Assembly (NCBI GenBank): GCA_038093975.1
Contig: JBBPTG010000137.1
Location: 1-64,000 of the forward strand
Origin: Chalciporus piperatus
Lineage: Eukaryota; Basidiomycota; Agaricomycetes; Boletales; Boletaceae
DNA: 64,000 bases
Direction of reading: 5' to 3'
Every line of letters begins with the position of its first letter. Position 1 is the stretch's first letter. Below the pieces are notes generated by a model. That model searched no databases. It saw only the letters and a program-made list of their open reading frames with translations, and was not told the DNA's origin. This document shows positions 42,601 through 54,173 of this stretch, one piece after another. The position numbers and the translations under genes were made by a program.

Positions 42601-42957
42601 CTATCGGGCCATGCCTGCTGTAGGAGACATGATTCAGTGGCCAATGCCCACCCCTAATTATTTCCTGCATCGGCCGCTCCCTCCACATGGAGGGTTTACA
42701 CATCGGCCTATCCCTATTCTCTATGGGCCGAACCCTGATGCAGGCAGGACTGGGTGATTAGCACCAGTCGGCCAGGTCCTACCTCATGGAACCTTTGTGT
42801 TGGCCATTCCCACTGCCAGGGCACAATGGTACATTGGCTGATCCCTACTCTACGTGTACATTCCATTACTAGCCGATCCCTAACCTAGGTGACTATACAC
42901 CAGCGGCCAATCGTTAGCCGGCCAGTAGAGCACGGCCTAATTGGTGATCAGCTGGCC
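42550..42957 (-). repeat. Right terminal inverted repeat of the KDZ transposon
   Basis: Reverse complement of 10700-11110 at about 95% by eye, ending ...GGTGATCAGCTGGCC. Confidence 0.75.
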
Positions 42958-43044
42958 CTGGATCAGGGTACAAATGGACTACGCTATGTGGATCTGTAGT
43001 TATCCTTACTATCTAGTCACGATGTAATTGGCTGGGAAATGCCG

Positions 43045-43520
43045 GTCCGTTTTTCTCTCACTTCGAACTCACTTCGAAGTGCACTTCGTCTCACTTCATA
43101 AAATCGAAGTCAAACGAAGTAGGCATGGTCGAGGGTAACCCATGGGTATTTTGACTCATACCCCCACCCATACCCTCAATATACCCCTACCCTCAACCAA
43201 GGGTAAGGGTATGTTGAGGGTTTGGATTTTGATACCCTTGGGTATACCCTTGAAGGGTTTACCCAAGGGTATGCTAGATTAACTAGAGTAATATATGCAC
43301 ATAATGCTAGTTTATATTGGTCAATGCTTTTCCACTATACCTAAAAATATATAATAGCCCCTGTCATACCCTTGAGATACCCTTGAGGGTATTGAGGGTA
43401 TCAGCATCCATACCCCTACCCATACCCTCAGATACCCCTACCCTCAACCCTCAAGGGTTACCCCTACCCTCGACCTTGCCTAAAACGAAGTGTCACTTCG
43501 AGTTCACTTCAGTTCACTTC
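43045..43520. repeat. CACTTCG palindromic repeat, split by a MITE
   Basis: Both flanks of the inner MITE consist of CACTTCG/CGAAGTG repeats in opposite orientations (43055-43119 and 43483-43520), suggesting a small foldback element that was the insertion target. Confidence 0.55.
43120..43482. mobile_element. hAT-type MITE rich in GGGTAT/ATACCC
   Basis: 363 bp with ends TAGGCATGGTCGAGGG and its near-perfect inverse (CCCTCGACCTTGCCTA), flanked by an exact 8-bp duplication AAACGAAG (43112-43119 and 43483-43490). The 8-bp duplication and TAG start fit the hAT superfamily. The interior is built of ACCCTTGAGGGTAT-like units and has no ORF. Confidence 0.8.
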
Positions 43521-44009
43521 GCGGCAACACTACACATACCTATAGCTCGATGATAGAACCTCAGGAAAGCTCCGGGATTGAACTCCAACCAAATGGTAAC
43601 CAGGCCCTTGGAAAACGTGCGTCACTTTTTTTTACAGTCATTGCATCGTGCTGGACCGCACGGAACAAGAAAGATGGCCGGCCCTTGTGCAAAATCATTC
43701 AGCGGTCCGTACATATTCCTCAATCATAGTCTCCCGTAGGCAGCCCCTTAGTACGTAGGAAGACAGTCGTTCCTACTCTTCTAAGGCTTCCTCAAAGCAC
43801 TCGGAGAGCGAGGGACCTCAGTACATATGTAGCACGTCTCTACAGCCTGAGCACGGTAAATGAAGTCTAATAGACAAGTTGCAGCCGTCGGCATGGGTAT
43901 GGGTACAGGCGAGAGCCTGTCATGCCGTGTTTCTTTCGATTGATTACTGAAAACACCAACGGATCCATGAACCCAGCGTATGAACTTGGAAGAATAACTA
44001 CTTGCGCTT

Positions 44010-45710
44010 CAGGGTCTGAGCGACGATTTGGGAAGTTACTTCCGCTTCAAGCTCAACCTAACTCCAGCTGTCCATATTTAGGCGTGTTTACTTACTTCAA
44101 CGTTCAACGTTCAACACTCGGTCACCACCATGGTGGGTGGTTCGGGCCAAGACACAGGACAAGGGAGAACTCAGCCTGAGCCCGCAGAGCACGGTGAGGT
44201 TCAACAACCCCACCCCGACCTTTCCCCTTTTGAAGCGTGGTGGTACCATCGCTACGAATGGTTCAAGGAGCGTGGATATGTTCTACGATCGCGGTATTCG
44301 CCAGGTTGGAGGCCTTCTTGGATTGGAACCAAGAAAAGTAGATGGAAGTGCGCGGACGGCTGTCCATCCATGGTAAGCTTGCCGTAACTCCGGGCCGTCA
44401 ACGCTCGATTCACCAAAAATATAGTATGCAGCCCGACTACTTGATGCTACACGTCTCTCAGACGGGGCCCATGTGGTGCTGAAACTCGTGAAGAAAATTG
44501 ACCATCCGTTCGAGGTAGAGATTGCTCAATTCCTCTCCTCCGAGCCACTGGTTGGTGCGAGGGACAACCATTGCGTCCCAATCTACGAAGTACTCCACGC
44601 CGTTCCCGCAGACGAGGAGATCGATATAATTGTTATGCCACTCCTATTACACTACGTTGAACCACTGTTTGATACAATCGGAGAAGCTGTGGAATGTTTT
44701 CGACAATTATTTGAGGTGAGCAAGTTTTCGTCTTGACTGTCAGTCGCTATATTTCTATAGGGTCTTCTATTCATGCATAAACATCGTGTTGCTCATCGGT
44801 GCGTGACGCTATAGGAGATTGGGCTTGTTAGTTACTCGTTTTCCTTCGCAGGGATTGCACCTCACTCAATGTCATGGTGGACCCAACGAACTTTTACCTC
44901 GATGCATTCCACCCTGTCGATCCAGTGAAGAAGCGAGGCTACTCAGGCCGTGCACGATTCAAAACTCGGACAGAAGGACCCCCAAGATATATCTTTATCG
45001 ATTTCGGGATATCACGTCGCTTCGACCCCTCCGTGTTAGAACCCAGAGCACCTCCGATTGAGGGGGGAGATAAGGAAGTCCCAGAGTTCTTGAAATCCAG
45101 CAAACCCTGTGATCCATTCCCTACGGATGTTTTCTACATTGGGAACATGATTAGGCAGGATTGCATCGAGGTAAGCACAGATGCATTCCTGTGGCTTCGC
45201 TAAGCGACTCTTCCAGACCATGAAGGGACTTGACTTCATGCTCCCTCTGATAACTGATATGGTGCAGGAAGACCCGTCGAAACGTCCGACGATGCAGCAG
45301 GTTACGGATCGGTTTCAAGCGATTCTAGCTGGCCTCAAAACACGGACGTTACGTTCGCGTGTTGTTATGAAGAAGGGGGACAGTCTGCTCGGTGGCGTGA
45401 TCCCCAGTATCTCGCACTGGATACGGCGGATTAGGTTCATGATCAAAGGTGTTCCTGCTGTACCAACGCCCTCATCGTGATTTTTAATACGGATAAATCA
45501 GGCGTCATCATTTCTGCTAGCCCTGATCATGGGATTTTATACATCTTGCGGTGGAACCCCTGGACCACTTGAGGCAACTCGGCTCATTGCAGTGCGCCAG
45601 GGATAGTTGGTTAGTCGATACAGCCTTGAAGTGGATCGTGATCGCAATAATCCGACTGTCCCTTGGTAACCTCCCGAACTTCGAAATCCATTGTGTTAGT
45701 TCGACGACCA
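44010..45710 (+). repeat. Segmental duplication, unit 1 (kinase locus)
   Basis: Homologous to about 50400-52110 in the same orientation. Homology covers the upstream leader (CTGAGCGACGATTTGGGA), all exons and introns, and about 220 bp of 3' flank (to GAAATCCATTGTGTTAG). Confidence 0.75.
44130..45480 (+). CDS. Protein kinase-like gene, copy 1
   Basis: Five exons: 44130-44372, 44425-44715, 44761-44798, 44852-45170 and 45217-45480, joined by GT-AG introns of about 45-53 bp. They give an open 384-residue protein. The kinase fold is indicated by a VVLKLV lysine strand, the catalytic loop split across an intron (HRVAHRDCTSLNVM, an HRD...N motif), and the metal-binding IDFGISR (DFG). The N-terminal exon has a conserved WWYHRYEWFKERGYVLRSRY block. 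The C-terminal SISHWIRRIRFMIKGVPAV segment is hydrophobic and could be a membrane anchor. No obvious glycine-rich loop was found. It is very similar to 50545-51890, and the two loci with flanks form a segmental duplication. Substrate unknown. Confidence 0.82.
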
Positions 45711-45770
45711 GTTGACATCAAGCTCATATAAGTACTTATAGGCATGGGTGAGGATCCATTCAAGTTCGAG

Positions 45771-47061
45771 CTACAGGCCCAATGTACAGAAACGTGTGCA
45801 ATCACTATCAGCTCTGTCCGACCATGGTGGGAATAAATCAAATGGAAGAGCCCTCGAAGCATGGGACCTGAGGCTGGAAGTGAGAAGAATGGGGGAGTAC
45901 AGTTCTGTATATAACTGGATCACAATTTCGTCGGTCATTAAACGTACAGAAAGCTGGGTGGAATACGCACCAGCGCCAGTGTTCCCGGTTCCACCATAGT
46001 TGAGCGTTATCCCTTCGGCAATCCCATTGCTAATGTCTACGCAATTAGTTGCTTGTACGTAGCCACCGAGCCTCGCTCTCTGGTTTCTGTGTGGCTGTCT
46101 CGGTGGAGGAGGGGGAGGAGGGGGAGGAGGGGGAGGTCTACCGGCCTGAGACCCTGTGCGCGGACCCGACGAATTACTCTGACTGTCCTGAGGGGAAGGG
46201 CTTTGGGTAGCGGAACGTGTGTGGAACGTAGGTTGTTTGGGTGCCGGGGTAGTGGTTGGGTTCCCGTCCCTGAGAGGCTCGCAAGTGCAGGAGGAGTCGT
46301 CACTTCTATTATTCTTGGCTTCTGATGAAGTCAGTCAACTCCAGCGAGAACACGAGGATGTAATATACTAACCAAATGGAGTGTTGACTGCGTCGGCGAT
46401 CGCGGACACACAGTCGCTATCGCCAGCCTGAGGCGATGATGGATTTGCCTTGGGCGTGACGTCGACATCCCCACACGAGATGTTGAGTTGGGATGTTATC
46501 ATTGCACTTGGTTTGATCGGGTCAGCATCCGTAGGCTGTGCACCTGTATGAGGTTGGGATGGTGATATATCTGCTGCCACTGAGCTAAAGGGCACAGTGC
46601 CCTCTGTAGCAGAACCAGCGACCGGCACAGATTTCCGCAGGATTCTTTCTTTCAACTTCCGGTCGATGGTTTCCTGCAACAGGACGCTGTTAGAACCACA
46701 TCTGGAAAGAACACGAAACAAGTAAACCAACGTTAACGTGCGATAAGAGTGCCTCTGCGTCCTGGAGGGCTTTCGTCTCCTTCGACGAACCCCAACTCAA
46801 AATCACATTCCACCAGCCACCATTTGACTGGGAATCGGTTATCTCCTTGAGCTCTCCTCTGATACTATTATGATCGTCGTCAGGTTGATCCGCGAGGTAA
46901 GATAGCCAATCGTACCGCTCTTCTGTGGCCATCCAGCCGATCCAATCGTCTTCAGTGAGGATGGTTTTGGGACTCTCGCTTTCGGTTTGAATGGCCCGAA
47001 GCACTTCCCTCAGAATTTCCCGGGTTTGTTGAGAGAGGGAGGGACTGATGCTAACAGGCAT
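45771..47061 (-). CDS. Unknown protein with polyproline run
   Basis: Three exons, 47061-46738, 46673-46373 and 46321-45771, with GT-AG introns, join to an open 391-residue frame. The N-terminal third is helical and acidic (LSQQTREILREVLRAIQ; EDDWIGWMATEERYDWLSYL; SNGGWWNVILSW). The middle is Ser/Pro-rich with several CXC or Cys residues, followed by a run of about 12 prolines coded by GGGGGAGGA repeats. The C-terminus reads ISNGIAEGITLNYGGTGNT. No signal peptide or known domain was recognised. It lies between the two kinase copies on the opposite strand. Confidence 0.55.
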
Positions 47062-48547
47062 ATTAGCGGGACGGTAGAGAGAAACGGGTGCTGCTCACGT
47101 TCATCAGTCTTTGGTTGTCGTTTTATCTATTCAGTTTAACGAGCTCCATAGCGGGATGATGAACCGTGATCGCGTGTGGTGTGACCTGTCGTGAGCTTGT
47201 TGTGGTACCCTCGCAACTGAGTATAAGGAACACCAAAAAGACAAAAACCAAAGAGGCTCCCAGGAGGTAAGTTTTTGTTACTTCCTCACGGCAGCATCAT
47301 TGTCGGACCTACAAGGACCTACAAGCGACGCGGGTGCATTTACTCCAAATTGAGACCGCGAGAAACCAAGACCAACCTCAAGTTCAGCTCCCCGTGCATG
47401 ATGCTCTTTCATGCAGAATGCTCGTGGCTCAAAGTACACATTTGAGACACGCAAATGTCACAGAGTGTAGCTCGATGACGATCGCGTAGTCGAAAAGTCT
47501 GACATGACTATAGTTCGTCTAACTCTAAATAGTTCCAGTTGCACCGCTTCACTCGGCACAGCTCGTTAATGACAAACGACTCGGAGCCACCACTGATAGC
47601 GCTGCTGACTTTCTTGTAAGTTAGTCAGCTGCCATCCCGATCCCGTAGGGCACGATGACAGCCAGTCGATCTCGAGGCTCAGAGGGCATGATTGGGAAAG
47701 CCGGTGGTGAGTATTTGGATTCGACAGCGAATCTTCCTCGTGGTTTAAGTAGCATTCAAGTTGGCGTGGAAAAGAGGCCCTATAATCGCAACAACAGAAC
47801 TCGGTACGAGAACAAAGACATGACTAATTACCGTCTTAGCTCCGAGTCGAGGGTACATCGGATAGACCACTGATAGCCTGAGATCGTCCTCGCCCCTCAC
47901 CGCCCCTGCGGGTGTTTTTTTTTGTTGGCATACGTCCGTGACAGACACCACTGCTAGCAGCCCAAGGCGACCATGACCACGATATTGGTGTGGCCTGGCA
48001 GCGCCTCGAAATCTTGTACTCTGCCTTTCTCACGCCTTTATGCGATCTCACATGCCACAGTCTCCAGGCCACCAGGTAGGAAACTCTCAAAAGTTTTTCC
48101 CCGACAGGCTACATCCTGTATGAGTCGCACCATGACACTAACCTCAGGGAAAGTATTCACGCAGCTGCTGTATTGTGTCGACCATTTGATATTGTTACGT
48201 TGTTTTCGAGGGCGTTTCAATACGCTCATTCGAGGGTAGGTCCATGCCACCATCCGGGAGAACAATAAGAATGCAAAGCATCAACCGCAGGGGCTGTTGT
48301 GGGTCCGGGCTGGCGTAATCGTCACCCCCTAGCTCAGAGGGTTAGGGTAGGGACTCCGGAAAAGAGGTGAGTGAGATGGAGACATTTACTGTTTCGCGTC
48401 CCATACTGAGCCGTCCGCTCGCGGCTTGCCAAACGGGAAACACGGGCTTTTATCCTCCGACGCGGAAGTGTCAAGACTCAGACGTAGGTGCAGAATTGTT
48501 TTTTGAATGCTACAAGATTGCCACTTGCCTCAAGTTGTCAGTAATAT
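47062..48547. other. Intergenic region
   Basis: About 1.5 kb. Short frames in several registers have no recognisable motif. Nothing further seen. Confidence 0.4.
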
Positions 48548-50261
48548 CTACAGGGTACACCGCTTCATTTCATGGTGGCTGGAATGGAGTCGCCGACATC
48601 CCTGAAGGTCTCCATCGATTATTGTATACAGGTTGGGGTCATGGGCAGCGTCGTGGTCCGTCAGAAAGTCTTGGAAGGCGCTCAATTGCCTCGGGGGTCC
48701 ACTCAAGGGAGGACTAGGTTCCCCTGGACTACGGGCTGGCAAACCGGGTGGAGTGGGGTATGCAGCGCCCTGAGCACCTAGACCGGCCTGTTGGGGACTC
48801 GGTGCTGCATTACCACTCGACATGTATTTAGCTAAATGGGGGGTTCAAATCATGCCGTGGAACGAGTTGGTGGCTAATTCGCGAGACTTACGACCGTTGT
48901 TCTTGTATCCATCGTTCATCAGTGTTGAGTTCACAGTGTTTGGGCTGATTAAACATTGTTGGTAGACACCCCCATGATAGTGGATACTTGGTGGCTTGGG
49001 GGACGCCTTGACAATGAGATCCGCAAGGGCTTTAATGTCGACTATGGCAAACATGCCATCAGCCTTAGTGATCATCAAGAAATGATTGTCTTACTAGGCG
49101 GGTGTGATGATATAGATGCGACATTTTGAACACCAGGGTGGGAGCCGACGTCAGGAATGTTGTCTCCAACTGGATCTGGGACGGGAGCTGTCATCAAATT
49201 AGCCTTTATTTATCAAAAGTATGACCATCTTACGAGGAATTTTCTGATTATTGATTGGACTGGGAGATGAAGATGTGCCGTTTTGCGGGGCAGCACCAAA
49301 ACCACAGACGTTTCCTCCAGCTAGATGATCACGGGTTAGTCGGTCCTGTAACCAACCATTGAATGAATGACTGTCGTACGAGAGGCGGGGCCATCGGCCC
49401 TGGACGCAAGAACACTTGAGGCTTCGGGCATCATGTGTTCGGCACTTGACACGACGCCAGAGTCAGGAATGTCACCATCTGAAAGCAGAGACATCGATTA
49501 GCTATGACAGTTGTCAAAGGAAGGACCATCCTACGAGTGCTATGACCATCAGCATCGCCGAGAGACATCGAGTCGGTGTATGGTTCGTCGAGGGCCGTGT
49601 AATAGCTGGCTACATCCACTAAAGACGCCGTTTCTGGCTCAAGGGGCTCATCAAGGGAGAATCCCATCACTTGTTCGTTCGCGGCGATCTCCGTGGCTAC
49701 ACTGATGAATCAGAGATATGTTACGATGTCGTTAAAGGGCTGAGGGAACCTTCGACTTCGTTTACTCGAGATTTTGCAATTCTGAAGGCTTGAAGTTCCT
49801 TCAAAGCGTTTCTAAAAACTGTCTAATTGTGTTGTTAGTTTTATCCCATAAGATCCACTATGGTTTTACCTTGGCGGTGGTGTAGAGGTCGCTTCCGGTC
49901 ACGAACAGCTCCCCTGCGTCCCGTTGGATCTGATTTCGCTTGGTAATGTTGAACACGCTGGTATTTTTTCGCTCCCACCGCAACATTTCCAGCTCCTCTC
50001 TCAGGCTTCAATCCATTGGTTAGTTACCGCAGAACATGGAATTTGAGGCACTCACAAATGATGTTGCCATTTGAGGTCATCGAAACCATCCGGATAACCA
50101 CGTTGGAGCTCTCCCACTATCTCGTGAACTCTGAGGAGTTCATCCGATGTCATTCGGATTAGCAGGAGCCCGTCGCTCAGCGATCCCTCCTTGGGCTCCG
50201 ACCTGACAAACCGGTTGGCGATTTGCTTCAGTCTGCCTGCTGTACCAATCCCCCCAGGCAA
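48548..50261 (-). CDS. Unknown minus-strand multi-exon gene (or two genes)
   Basis: Exon-like stretches on the minus strand, separated by plausible short introns: RLKQIANRFVRSEPKEGSL ... ELQRGYPDGFDDLKWQHH (50240-50055); LREELEMLRWERKNTSVFN ... ELFVTGSDLYTTAK (50005-49870); MGFSLDEPLEPETASLVDV (about 49670-49600); and a Pro/Ser-rich last part that has its own good start, MSSGNAAPSPQQAGLGAQG (48823) ending at 48548. The last may be a separate small gene. I could not fix the joins or the first exon and recognise no domain. Confidence 0.35.
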
Positions 50262-50399
50262 AACAACGTTGAGTCAGTTTCGTGAGGACATGACAATGGG
50301 GTGAGGGTATCTTAAGGGTGTATATATCCATACCTCGTTTTAGATGGGGACTGCGTGGAAAAGAAGCCTTGATCGAATGAGAACATTAAAGAACAAGGA

Positions 50400-52110
50400 C
50401 TCTGAGATCTGAGCGACGATTTGGGAATTTACTTCCGCTCAGCTTACTTACATAACTCCGCGACAGTTATGGGTGCTGGGGGATCCACACCTGTCCATAT
50501 TTAGATATGTTTACTTCAACACGAGGTTGGCAACCAACCTGACCATGGAGGGACATTCGGCCCAAGAAACTGGACAAGACACAGCCCAGCCTGAGCCCCA
50601 AGAGCCCGGTGAGGTTCAACAACCCCACCCCGACCTTAACCATCTTGAGGTGTGGTGGTACCATCGCTATGAATGGTTCAAGGAGCGTGGATATGTTCTA
50701 CGATCGCGATATTCGCCGGGTTGGAGTCCTTCGTGGATTGGAACCAAGAAAAGGAGATGGATGTGTGAGGACGGCCGTCCAGCCATGGTGAGCATGCTGT
50801 AAATCCGGGCCGTCATCGCTCGATTCACCGAAATTATAGTATCCAACCCGACTCCTCGATGCTACACGTCTCGCAGACGGGGTGCATGTTGTTCTCAAAC
50901 GGGTCAACAAATCCGTCCATCCGTTTGAAGTCGAGATTGCTCAATTATTCTCCTCCGAGCCACTCGTTGGCTCGAGTGACAACTATTGCGTCCCAATCTA
51001 CGAGGTACTCCGTGCTCCTGCAGACGAGGAGATCGATATCATTGTCATGCCACTCCTATTACATTATGTTCGACCTTCATTTGATACAATCGGAGAAGCT
51101 GTGGAATGTTTTCGTCAATTATTCGAGGTGAGCAAGTTTTCTTCATCACCGTCAGTTGCTAAATTCTCATAGGGTCTTCTATTCATGCATAAACATCGTG
51201 TTGCCCATCGGTGCGTATTACTTGACGGATGTGCCTCGTTATTAATCCTCAGTTTGCTTAACAGAGATTGCACGTCTCAAAATGTGATGGTAGACCCAAC
51301 GAACCTTTACCTCGATGCATTCCATCCTCTCAACCCAGCGAAGAAGCGAGACTACTCAGGCCTTGCGCGATTCAAAACTCGCACAGAAGGAAGCCCAAGA
51401 TACATCTTCATCGATTTCGGGTTATCGCGTCGCTACGACCCCTCGGTGTTAGAACCCAGAGAACCACAGATTGAGGGGGGAGACAAGGAAGTTCCAGAGT
51501 TTTTAAAATCCGACGAACCCTGTGATCCGTTCCCTACCGATGTCTTCTACATCGGGAATATGATTAGGAAGGATTTTCTTGAGGTAAGCATTGACGTACT
51601 CGCGCGGCTTCGCTAAGCAATTCTTGCAGAAAATGAAGGGACTTCACTTCATGCGGCCTCTGATCACCGATATGGTGCAGGAAGACCCGTCGAAACGTCC
51701 GACGATGCAGCAGGTTACAGATCGATTTCAAACGATTCAAGCTGGTCTCGAAACACGGAAGCTACGTTCGCGTGTTGTTATGAAGGGGGAGAGTCTGTTC
51801 GGTGGTATCACCCACAGTATCTCGCACTGGATGCGACGAATTAGGTTCATGATCAATGGTGTTCCTGCTGTACCAACGCCCTTGTCGTGATTTTTCATGG
51901 GATTTGATACGTCAGGACCCCTGGACCCGCGCCCACTCAGCGAATCTCACGTTTGTTGTCATTCACATTCGGCGGTTACAAATTCGCAGTGACCTTGTCC
52001 TAATTTTGGAAACTCGGCTCATTGCAATGCGCCAATATACTAGTAGCCAAGTCGATCGTGATCGCAACACTTTGGCTGTCCCTTGGTAATGCCCCAAACT
52101 TCGAAGTCCA
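50400..52110 (+). repeat. Segmental duplication, unit 2 (kinase locus)
   Basis: Direct-repeat partner of about 44010-45710. The 3' flank shares GTCCCTTGGTAA and CTTCGAAGTCCATTGTGTTG. Confidence 0.75.
50545..51890 (+). CDS. Protein kinase-like gene, copy 2
   Basis: Same five-exon structure as copy 1: 50545-50787, 50840-51127, 51173-51210, 51265-51583 and 51630-51890, 382 residues, open. It has VVLKRV, the catalytic HRVAHRDCTSQNVM and IDFGLSR (DFG), and the C-terminal SISHWMRRIRFMINGVPAV. The start is the ATG of MEGHSAQETGQD, by alignment with copy 1. The intron within the HRD codon is conserved in position. Both copies have open frames, so the duplication has not been followed by obvious decay in either. 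Confidence 0.82.
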
Positions 52111-54173
52111 TTGTGTTGTGCAGTGCCCTCTCTCGATAGGTACATGGTCAACCTGCTGTGTTTGTGTCGGCCGCGTTAATCCCCTGACGGTCCTGATTCG
52201 TATGATTCAGAAAGCCATCATGGATTCTAGGTTTGCCGATTTGCAACTTGGATCCATACGTAGTACATACCGATCGACAACAGAGGATTCTGTTGCATTT
52301 TCCTGACTGAAACGTCACATAAGGATCCTCAGGAAACCCGGATCTGGATGTCATTCCATTGATCCAATCCCCTTGTCAAATGTGCGTATATAGCCTAAGT
52401 AGAGTTGTTTCATTGTGTTGACCACGCGTTATTGTTACATGGTTCTTTCGAATGTTTTACCCCGCCCGGGCCCACGACTGTTCGGGAGAAAAAGTAAGCA
52501 TGCAGAGTCCCCTGGAGCGAAATTATCATCCCCCCGTCTCTCCGATTCAGAAATCCACAAAAACAACGAGATTATTCTATTGGAAACCCCTTAGATAATA
52601 AGCAGGCTTGAGGTAAATATTGAAAATCTGGTAAGACATTTCAGGCACTGTCAAAAGGTTACTTTGCATTCGACACCAATCTGTCAAGTTAACTTGCAGG
52701 GTTTCAAAGTCGGTCTCATGACTCTCATCGATTCATTCCTCAATCAAGGATTCAGGACGTATCCATGGTACATGATCATTGTTCGAATCCTACATAGAGA
52801 TACCTGCTTGTCGGCAGCCTCTACAGCTTTCGATAAAACCTGAGGACATTGTCCCCTTTCTCGCATCATCGGACCAATGCTGAACCATAACATTCTGGTC
52901 GCCATTTGCACAGCGCAAAGTCGCGGTGCCGGGTTCGCTACGGTTTCTGAGCTATCTGATCAGAACTAACCTCAAGCAATCCGCGAATCACCGGTTATCC
53001 TTGTATACACCCCCCTGCGCACTGGAGCTTCCGATATTGGCCACTCTTCGACCGGTACCTGACCTCGACAACTGACGATGCGGCCAGTGAGTTATATCCA
53101 CCATTCCGGTGCCAACTTCCCTATTCCAGAAAGTGCCAGTGGTTCATAGGTTGCCGTGGTGCGGATGGATTGGAAGGTGTGTGTCGAAAACCGGTGGAAT
53201 CTTCCGTGTGAGGAACAAGCCGCTAACCTGTGAAATCCTGCAGCTGGTAAGCGAGGTTTAGTTTTTAGCACAGTTAATCAACGGTCCGACGGATGATCCC
53301 TCCACCACCCCAGGATGGAGTCCACAACATCGTAACGTTGTGAAGAAAATTTCTCGTAACACAAGCTCAGTCTATCCTTGCCCCAGTGTCAGTCAGGGTG
53401 TTTCACCATACTCTCCTTCAATACCCAGACATGTGTCCTGCAGGACCCAGTGAACCGCTGCGGCGCCTGTGGCAGTGTGCCAATGGCAAGGTCTTATTTG
53501 GCCAAGGGGGAAGTGGAAGAATTTGTCTTTGTAGATCCATGGGATCCGATATGAATCACTTTCAAAAATTTCTCGTAGCTGTAATGATGATACGCTCAGC
53601 GTACTCAGGCTGTAGAGACACACTAAGTAGGTCCCTCGCATTGCGAGCATGCCTTGGGGTAAGGGAAGTATGTGCTCAGTGATTTGCGCAAGGGGCTGGC
53701 AATTTTTGTTGTTCCTGTTCCCGAATGGCATGCGGTCAAGCACGATGACAGCACCTGTCAAAAACACGTACATCTTCCGAACAAGGGTGTAACTAAGTTG
53801 TCGGCTAGTCATTCAATCCCGGGGCTTTCCTGACGTTCTGTCATCAAGCTGTGTGTGTGGGTGTGTGTGATCCGCCTCATGATGTTGCCAAGGGAAACTT
53901 AGTAGATCACAATCACAACTCGGAGTGACTTGAGGGTTGTGTTGGTTGCCAATAGGCAATATGCTGCACTGCAATGAAGTATCACAATGAGGTCAATTTC
54001 CACAAGCAGGACAGTGGCGACCAGCAAACACAGTCCACTATCCACCAAGCACCAACTGGTAGGGGGCAAGTAACCACTCTGATAGTCTCACTACACATTG
54101 GGCCAGATATACCATATGATGACTTGAACCACAACGTACATCTCTAGTACATTGGCAGGACATAAGCAGACCC
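52111..54173. other. Intergenic region
   Basis: About 2 kb without a convincing gene. One 139-residue minus-strand frame (53393-53812) has no recognisable motif and is likely chance. Confidence 0.4.

Larger units (their letters stand above)
10700..42957. mobile_element. Nested KDZ transposon carrying TET/JBP and accessory genes
   Basis: The ends at 10700 and 42957 begin with the same sequence in inverted orientation (GGCCAGC[C/T]GATCACC) and stay about 95% alike by eye for some 400 bp. Each is followed inward by related minisatellite arrays. Between them lie a zinc-cluster gene, a minus-strand unknown gene, TET/JBP, the KDZ transposase, and accessory genes 2, 1 and 3. Subtracting later insertions (solo LTRs at 11877, 24257 and 30521; copia at 12563; the TIR element with its LINE at 33663-42298) leaves about 16.4 kb. 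No matching target-site duplication was found: the flanks read TACAGCAA on the left and CTGGATCA on the right. Either the termini are a few bases off or a rearrangement followed insertion next to arm 1. KDZ elements of basidiomycetes are known to carry TET/JBP genes. Confidence 0.75.
42958..44129. other. Intergenic region with nested MITEs
   Basis: No gene seen. It holds a CACTTCG-rich palindromic repeat (about 43045-43520) interrupted by a hAT-type MITE (43120-43482). From about 44010 on it is homologous to the leader of the second kinase gene. Confidence 0.6.

Noticed and set aside
10692..42965. Target-site duplication for the KDZ element
   Set aside because: Flanking octamers TACAGCAA and CTGGATCA do not match, and shifting the ends by a few bases did not help. 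No duplication is claimed.
43130..43480. Telomere-like or interstitial telomeric repeat (ACCCT/AGGGT)
   Set aside because: Units are irregular (ACCCTTGAGGGTAT), occur in both orientations and lie within a bounded MITE. Fungal telomere repeats of this group are TTAGGG.
53393..53812. 139-residue minus-strand ORF
   Set aside because: No recognisable motif, no plausible introns or neighbours, and composition like the surrounding noncoding DNA.
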